Assembly (NCBI RefSeq): GCF_000373365.1
Contig: NZ_KB891211.1
Coordinates: 1 to 64,000, forward strand
Direction of reading: 5' to 3'
From: Parafrankia discariae
GTDB taxonomy: Bacteria > Actinomycetota > Actinomycetes > Frankiales > Frankiaceae
DNA: 64,000 nucleotides
Shown here one piece after another: positions 58,944 through 64,000 of this stretch; position 1 is the first letter of the stretch, and each line of letters begins with the position of its first letter. The notes under the pieces are model-generated. The model did not search any database and had not been told where the DNA came from. It was given only the letters and a program-made list of their open reading frames with translations. The position numbers and the translations under genes are program-made.

Positions 58944-59412
58944 GGCCCTTCGCCTGCCGGCCCATGATCCGGCTCATCTCGCGCGCCGCGTCCCGCTCGG
59001 CGAGGGCGTGCCGCTTGTCGTAGTTCTTGCGCCCCCGGGCCAGCGCGATCTCGACCTTCGCCCGGCCGTCCTTGAAGTAGAGCGAGAGGGGGACGACGGT
59101 GAGACCACCCTCGCGGGTCTTGCCGATCAGCTTCTCGATCTCGGCCCGGTGCAGCAGCAGCTTGCGCCGCCGCCGCGGGGCGTGGTTCGTCCATGTGCCC
59201 TCGGTGTACTCCGGGATGTGCACGTTGTGCAGCCAGATCTCACCGTCGGCGATCTGCGCGAACCCGTCCACCAGTGACGCGCGGCCGGCGCGCAGCGCCT
59301 TGACCTCGGTGCCCATGAGGACCAGCCCGGCCTCGTAGGTGTCGAGGATGTCGTAGTCGTGGCGGGCGCGCTTGTTCTGCGCGATCAGCTTGCGCCCGGT
59401 CTCCTTCGGCAC
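58936..59412 (-). CDS. smpB: SsrA-binding protein SmpB
   Basis: A 158-residue beta-barrel RNA-binding protein: [63 protein letters not shown] and the basic tail [29 protein letters not shown]. It escorts tmRNA to stalled ribosomes. Partner gene ssrA is 3 kb away. It begins 77 bp after ftsX. Confidence 0.95.
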   Translation of the reverse strand: MPKETGRKLIAQNKRARHDYDILDTYEAGLVLMGTEVKALRAGRASLVDGFAQIADGEIWLHNVHIPEYTEGTWTNHAPRRRRKLLLHRAEIEKLIGKTREGGLTVVPLSLYFKDGRAKVEIALARGRKNYDKRHALAERDAAREMSRIMGRQAKGRV

Positions 59413-59454
59413 TGCTCCTCAGCCCTGCTTCCCGTCCGTGACGTTCCCGTCTCC

Positions 59455-59469
59455 GCCCCACCGTGGGGC
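59455..59469. terminator. Short dyad between ftsX and smpB
   Basis: GCCCCAC-C-GTGGGGC is a 7-bp stem in the 76-bp gap. A weak terminator or attenuator is possible. Confidence 0.3.
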
Positions 59470-59488
59470 AGCCGTGCGTGGGACGCTG

Positions 59489-60360
59489 TCACACCCGCAG
59501 GTGCCGGCGCAGCGCGACGGAGGCCATCCCCGCCGCGGCGGCCACCCCGGCGGCGAGCACCACCGCGACCGCCGTCCACACCGCGTCCCATCCGAACAGA
59601 GGGAACATTGTCTGATGGGCGAATCGTCCGTCCACCAGATATATCTTGGCCAGCACCAGGGTGCCCGCCGCGAGCAGCCCGCCGAACAGGCCGGCCAGCG
59701 CGCTCTCCAGCACGAACGGCGCTCTGATCGCGGCGTTGGTCGCGCCGACGAGCCGCATGATCGCGGTCTCCTTCCGGCGCGCGTGGGCGGAGATCCGGAT
59801 CATTGTGTAGATCAGCGCGAACGAGGCCACGGCCTGCGCCGCCGCCAGGGCGAAGGCTCCCAGGGTGAACGCGTCGAGGAAGCGGTAGAGCGGCCCGAGC
59901 AGGGCACGCTGATCCCGAACGGCCTCGACCCCGTCCCGGCCAGTGTACGCGTAGACGATCTCCCCGGCGTCGCGCGGATCGACCAGGGTCAGCCGGAAGG
60001 AGGCCGGGAGGTCGTCGGGGCCGATACCGGCCACGACGTCCGGCGAGCTCCGGAAGTCACGGCGGAACCGCTCGTAGACGTCCTTCTTGCTCTCGTAGGT
60101 GACCTTGGTGACCAGCGGGTCGGCGGCGAGCTCGGCGCGCAGCGCGGAGCGGTCGGTGTCGGTGAGCCCGTCCTGCAGGTCCACGACGACCTCGATCTGG
60201 TCGAGCAGGAACCGGTCGACGGTGCGGGCCTGGGCGCGCAGCAGCAGGCCGGCGCCGAGCAGGGCCAGGCAGATCGTGACGGTGACGACCACCGCGCAGG
60301 TCATCGCGAGGTTGCGGCGCAGGCTGGTGGCCAGTGCCGCCAGGAGCGGGCCGGGCCGCA

Positions 60361-60361
<1 letters not shown>
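59489..60361 (-). CDS. ftsX: Cell-division permease FtsX
   Basis: A 290-residue protein with a cytoplasmic head, first transmembrane helix (LAMTCAVVVTVTICLALLGAGLL), an extracellular domain of about 120 residues and three C-terminal helices (FALAAAQAVASFALIYTMIRISAHARRKE, then RAPFVLESALAGLFGG and AVWTAVAVVLAAGVAA). With FtsE it controls cell-wall hydrolases during division. One base overlaps ftsE. Confidence 0.93.
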
Positions 60362-61107
<746 letters not shown>

Positions 61108-61338
61108 CAGGACCTCCTCATACTCAGCACAGCAGACCCATCACGATACGTAGTCGGATGGGTCAGGTCTCGCAACCTCGTGGCGCGCGCGTCCGCCGTG
61201 GCCCGTCCCGCCCCGACGGCTTACGGCGGCGTAGCGCATCGGTCGGGCGTACCGTGGAGACGTCGTATCGCGTCCAGCCGGTGACGGACCAGCGTGCTCG
61301 AGGCCGTCGGTCGCCGGACCGGGCCGAAGGAGGACGGC

Positions 61339-61521
61339 ATGTGCTGCGATGACCTGGTCTGCGCGAGGTGCGCCGCCCCAGTCGCGGAGGGGCGCTGCCC
61401 CGCGTGCCGTGCCGCCCGCGAGTCACTGCACCACTCGTCGTTCACCGTCTCGCCGCAGCTACTGGTCGCCCTGCTCACGGTGCTGCTCGCGCTGGTGCTC
61501 CTCGCCGGCTACCGCGTCTGA
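61339..61521 (+). CDS. Small zinc-ribbon membrane protein
   Basis: A 60-residue protein: MCCDDLVCARCAAPVAEGRCPACRAAR gives CxxC/CxxC, followed by one transmembrane helix (LLVALLTVLLALVLLAGYRV). GGAGG is 4-8 nt upstream. This type of tiny zinc-membrane protein is frequent in actinobacteria; function unknown. It is divergent from ftsE. Confidence 0.75.
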   Translation: MCCDDLVCARCAAPVAEGRCPACRAARESLHHSSFTVSPQLLVALLTVLLALVLLAGYRV

Positions 61522-61785
61522 GCCAGCTCGGCGCCAACTGTCGGCTTCCCTGGACGTCGCCGTCCGTAGCGGTGGTCCGGTCACCCGGTGTGGCCTCGGG
61601 GGCCGGGCGGGCACGCTTGGCGGCTGACGAGCGTTTCCAGGTGTAGAGCCCCCCCGGGGCCGACTCGCCCCTGTGCCGACTCGCCCCTGTGCCGGCACAG
61701 TCCCGGGCCGCCACAGCCCCGGGCCAGGACCGCCCCAGGCCGACACCGCCGTCAGGAGCATCATGCGCGTTCCGCCCTCGCTGAG

Positions 61786-62397
61786 ATGAGCGAGCGCGCC
61801 ACCGGCGCGGCACCCGACCACGACCCGGGTACCGGGTGGTCGATGGTTGTTCCCGCCGGCGGTGTCCTGGTCGTCGCGGGCATCCCGGGCGCGGGCAAGA
61901 GCACGCTGATCCAGCGGCTGTACCACGGCGGGCCGGCGGGCGGCCGGGTGGACGACCCACTCGTGCTGGACTCCGCGCAGGTGCGGGCCGTGCTGGCCCG
62001 GCGGCTCGGGTGTCTCCCCTACGCGCTCTACCGGCCGGTCGTGCACACCGTCCACTACTGGCGGATCGCGGCCTGGACCGCCGGTCCGCGCCGCAACCTG
62101 GTGATCCACGAGTGCGGCACCCGGACCTGGGCCCGGCGCACGGTGGCCGCCCTTGCCCGGCTGCGCCGCCGTCCGGCCCACCTGGTCTTCCTGGAGACCT
62201 CACCGGCCGCGGCGCTGGCCGGGCAGCACGCGCGCGGACGGGTCGTCCCCCACCGGTCGTTCCGGCGGCACGAACGGTCGTGGGCCCGGATGCGCGCGGC
62301 CCTGCGGGACGGGTCGCTGGCCCGGGAGGGCTGGACCTGCGTGCGCGGGATCAGCCGCGAGGAGGCCGCCCGGCTGGCCGAGATCCGCTTCGAATGA
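61786..62397 (+). CDS. P-loop kinase-like ATPase
   Basis: A 203-residue protein with a P-loop GIPGAGKSTLIQRLYHG (about 32-48) and a kinase-like strand NLVIHECGTRTW and HLVFLETSPAAALAGQHARGR. The layout fits the AAA_33/zeta-toxin-like kinase group, but no substrate is evident. The ATG at 61786 is the first in frame before the P-loop. It ends 8 bp from the convergent cobA gene. Confidence 0.75.
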   Translation: MSERATGAAPDHDPGTGWSMVVPAGGVLVVAGIPGAGKSTLIQRLYHGGPAGGRVDDPLVLDSAQVRAVLARRLGCLPYALYRPVVHTVHYWRIAAWTAGPRRNLVIHECGTRTWARRTVAALARLRRRPAHLVFLETSPAAALAGQHARGRVVPHRSFRRHERSWARMRAALRDGSLAREGWTCVRGISREEAARLAEIRFE

Positions 62398-62404
62398 GTC
62401 GTGC

Positions 62405-63202
62405 TCATCCCGCCTGGGCGGGACCGTCGTCCACGGCGTCCGGGATGCGGCCCACGGCCAGCTGGTCGCGCAGGGCGACGACCTCACCGATCACGATCAC
62501 GGCCGGGGAGGAGACGTCCGCCGCCAGCGCCAGCCGGGTGATCTCGCCCAGCGGGCCGGTCACCAGCCGTTCGTGGGCCGTGCCACCGGCGTGGATCACC
62601 GCGGTCGGGGTCCGCGGCGACCGACCGCGCTTGATCAGTTCGGCGCTGATGCGGGACAGCGCCGCGACCCCCATGAGCACGACCACGGTGCCGGGGCCGG
62701 TCGCGAGGGCGTCCCAGTCCGCCGTCGAACCGGGGTGGGACGGGTCGACGTGACCGCTGACGATCGCCACGTCCTGGGTGATGCCACGGTGGGTGACCGG
62801 GATCCCGGCCAGCGCCGGCACGGCGACCGCGCTGGTCACCCCGGGCACCACCTCGCACGGCACACCGGCGGCGGCGCAGGCCAGCGCCTCCTCGCCGCCC
62901 CGGCCGAACACGAACGGGTCACCGCCCTTGAGGCGGACGACGCCGAGGCCACGCGACGCCCGTTCCACGATGAGGGCGTTGATCTCGTCCTGGGTGAGGT
63001 TGTGGCCGTGCGGGGCCTTGCCCGCGTCGACGATCTCGACGTCCGCCCGCAGCTCGTCCAGCAGCTCGCGGGGGGCGAGGCGGTCGACGACGACCACGTC
63101 CGCGCGCCGCAGCAGGCGCAGGCCGCGCAGCGTGATCAGATCACCCCGGCCCGGCCCGCCCCCGACCAGCGCGACCCATCCCGCCTGCGCACCCACGCCC
63201 AC
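62405..63202 (-). CDS. cobA: Uroporphyrinogen-III C-methyltransferase
   Basis: A 265-residue SUMT enzyme that methylates uroporphyrinogen III at C2 and C7, the entry to sirohaem and cobalamin synthesis. Motifs: VALVGGGPGRGDLITLRGL, RLKGGDPFVFGRGGEE, PGVTSAVAVPALAGIPVTHRG. SAM binding comes from the first GxGPG loop. The standalone form lacks the CysG dehydrogenase half. Confidence 0.93.
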   Translation of the reverse strand: MGVGAQAGWVALVGGGPGRGDLITLRGLRLLRRADVVVVDRLAPRELLDELRADVEIVDAGKAPHGHNLTQDEINALIVERASRGLGVVRLKGGDPFVFGRGGEEALACAAAGVPCEVVPGVTSAVAVPALAGIPVTHRGITQDVAIVSGHVDPSHPGSTADWDALATGPGTVVVLMGVAALSRISAELIKRGRSPRTPTAVIHAGGTAHERLVTGPLGEITRLALAADVSSPAVIVIGEVVALRDQLAVGRIPDAVDDGPAQAG

Positions 63203-63325
63203 TCCCCATCTCGCGTCGCCCCACCTGGTGTCGCCCCGCGCCGCGTGGCCCCGTCGGGGGTCGCGTCACGTCGCGGGCCGGGCGCCGTGGCCCGGCCGCG
63301 GTGCCCGGCCGCGCGGGCCGTGTGG

Positions 63326-64000
63326 TCAGTGTGCGTCCTGGCCGACCTCGGCGGCGACCGGTCGCCGCACGGGCAGCGGGCGGGGCCGCGAAGACGGGCG
63401 CCCCGGTGACGGTGCCAGCGACGACAGGGCGTCACGCGCCGTGGCCGCCGCGAAGCTGACCACCGTGGTCAGCGAGCCACCGATCAGCATCCCGGCGCGA
63501 ACCAGCCCGTGCCCGTCCCCCCGCAGGGTGGCGGACACTCCGCCGGCCACACCGCGGGGAACGGCGTGGGTGAGGAAGGCCAGTTCGGGGGCCAGTCCGG
63601 TGGTGGCGCTGCGCGGCATCGGCGGGACGATCGAGCGCAGCGTCGCCTTCGACCGGCCCTCGTCCCAGCAGCGGCGCAGCAGGTAGCGCGGCCGCTGCCG
63701 GTCGGCGTGCACCCGGTGCCGGATGAGCGCGCCGGGGACGAGCACGAAGTACCCGCCGGGCAGCGCGGCCCGGGCGCGCATGCACAGCTCGGTCTCCTCG
63801 CACCCGGCGCCGCCGCGGTGCCGCCGGCCCAGCCGGTCATCGAAACCGCCGACGGTGTCGAACACGCGGCGGTGGTAGAGCGCGCAGCCGCCGAACAGGT
63901 TGCGGATGCGGCCCGTCGGATGCGTCGGGTGCGTGCAGCCGACCGTCCACAGCAGCTCGGGTGGGAACCAGCGCGGGGCGCTCCCCGCGGCCGGCGGGGC
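63326..64000 (-). CDS. Glycosyltransferase family 2 protein, partial
   Basis: The frame is open to the window edge, so the 5' end is cut off. Visible is NLFGGCALYHRRVFDTVGGFDDRL, then GCEETELCMRARAAL (the catalytic acidic part, an ED-like motif), GGYFVLVPGALIRHRVHADR, and a C-terminal membrane-like segment. This fits a GT-A fold inverting glycosyltransferase with a tail. Substrate unknown. Confidence 0.75.
   Translation of the reverse strand, partial: APPAAGSAPRWFPPELLWTVGCTHPTHPTGRIRNLFGGCALYHRRVFDTVGGFDDRLGRRHRGGAGCEETELCMRARAALPGGYFVLVPGALIRHRVHADRQRPRYLLRRCWDEGRSKATLRSIVPPMPRSATTGLAPELAFLTHAVPRGVAGGVSATLRGDGHGLVRAGMLIGGSLTTVVSFAAATARDALSSLAPSPGRPSSRPRPLPVRRPVAAEVGQDAH

Overview
This is a high-GC actinobacterial chromosome segment. 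GTG starts are frequent, neighbouring genes often overlap by 4 bp, and the tmRNA tag ends in YALAA. The FxSxx-COOH peptide locus and the multi-domain STAND/TPR proteins suggest Frankia or a close relative. That identification is an inference; no marker gene in the window proves it.

Left part (1-18.5 kb). After a class III aminotransferase and a glycerate kinase comes the most distinctive chromosomal locus, at 3.1-15.2 kb. It encodes two FxsA-like precursor peptides, the radical SAM/SPASM maturase FxsB, a HEXXH protein translationally coupled to FxsB, the TIR-like protein FxsC, a 1311-residue MinD-like/TIR/NB-ARC/TPR fusion, and a second NB-ARC/TPR protein. A separate nSTAND1-TPR protein follows at 16.4-18.5 kb. 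This couples cyclophane-type RiPP maturation to receptor-like STAND and TIR proteins.

Middle-left part (18.5-35 kb). A reductive pyrimidine/hydantoin catabolism block (LLM-class F420-dependent oxidoreductase, dihydropyrimidinase, beta-ureidopropionase) is followed by a NUDIX hydrolase, a pseudouridine synthase and a DEDDh exonuclease. A patchwork of decay follows: SDR and TetR fragments, a MerR regulator fused to the tail of an alpha/beta hydrolase, a tRNA-like sequence between direct repeats, a frameshifted whiB, an IS3 remnant, a DUF6262-like frameshifted gene, and remnants of a phosphotransferase, an XRE regulator and an integrase. Intact genes here encode a sorbosone-dehydrogenase-like lipoprotein, a divergent TetR/oxidoreductase pair, peptide deformylase and a DHFR/RibD-like protein.

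Integrated element (34,999-55,523, 20.5 kb repeat unit). A tyrosine integrase has inserted this element into the 3' end of the tmRNA gene ssrA. A 27-bp direct repeat of the tmRNA 3' end bounds it. A second, decayed integrase tail abuts the left copy, showing an earlier insertion at the same site. The element carries two wHTH initiator-like genes, a DnaB-type helicase, HNH, PIN, GNAT and HD-domain genes, XRE and excisionase-like regulators, and small zinc-finger proteins typical of actinophages (DUF4326, DUF6011-like, FDXHRXG, HGGSAP). I found no capsid, portal, terminase large subunit or conjugation gene. Several separate clusters of short repeats, each with its own motif, are scattered through it.

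Right part (55.5-64 kb). This is conserved chromosome: ssrA, a VOC protein, a YoaK-like membrane protein, a SAM methyltransferase, smpB, ftsX, ftsE, a zinc-ribbon membrane protein, a P-loop kinase-like protein, cobA, and a glycosyltransferase cut by the window edge. Closeness of ssrA and smpB is consistent with a trans-translation neighbourhood.
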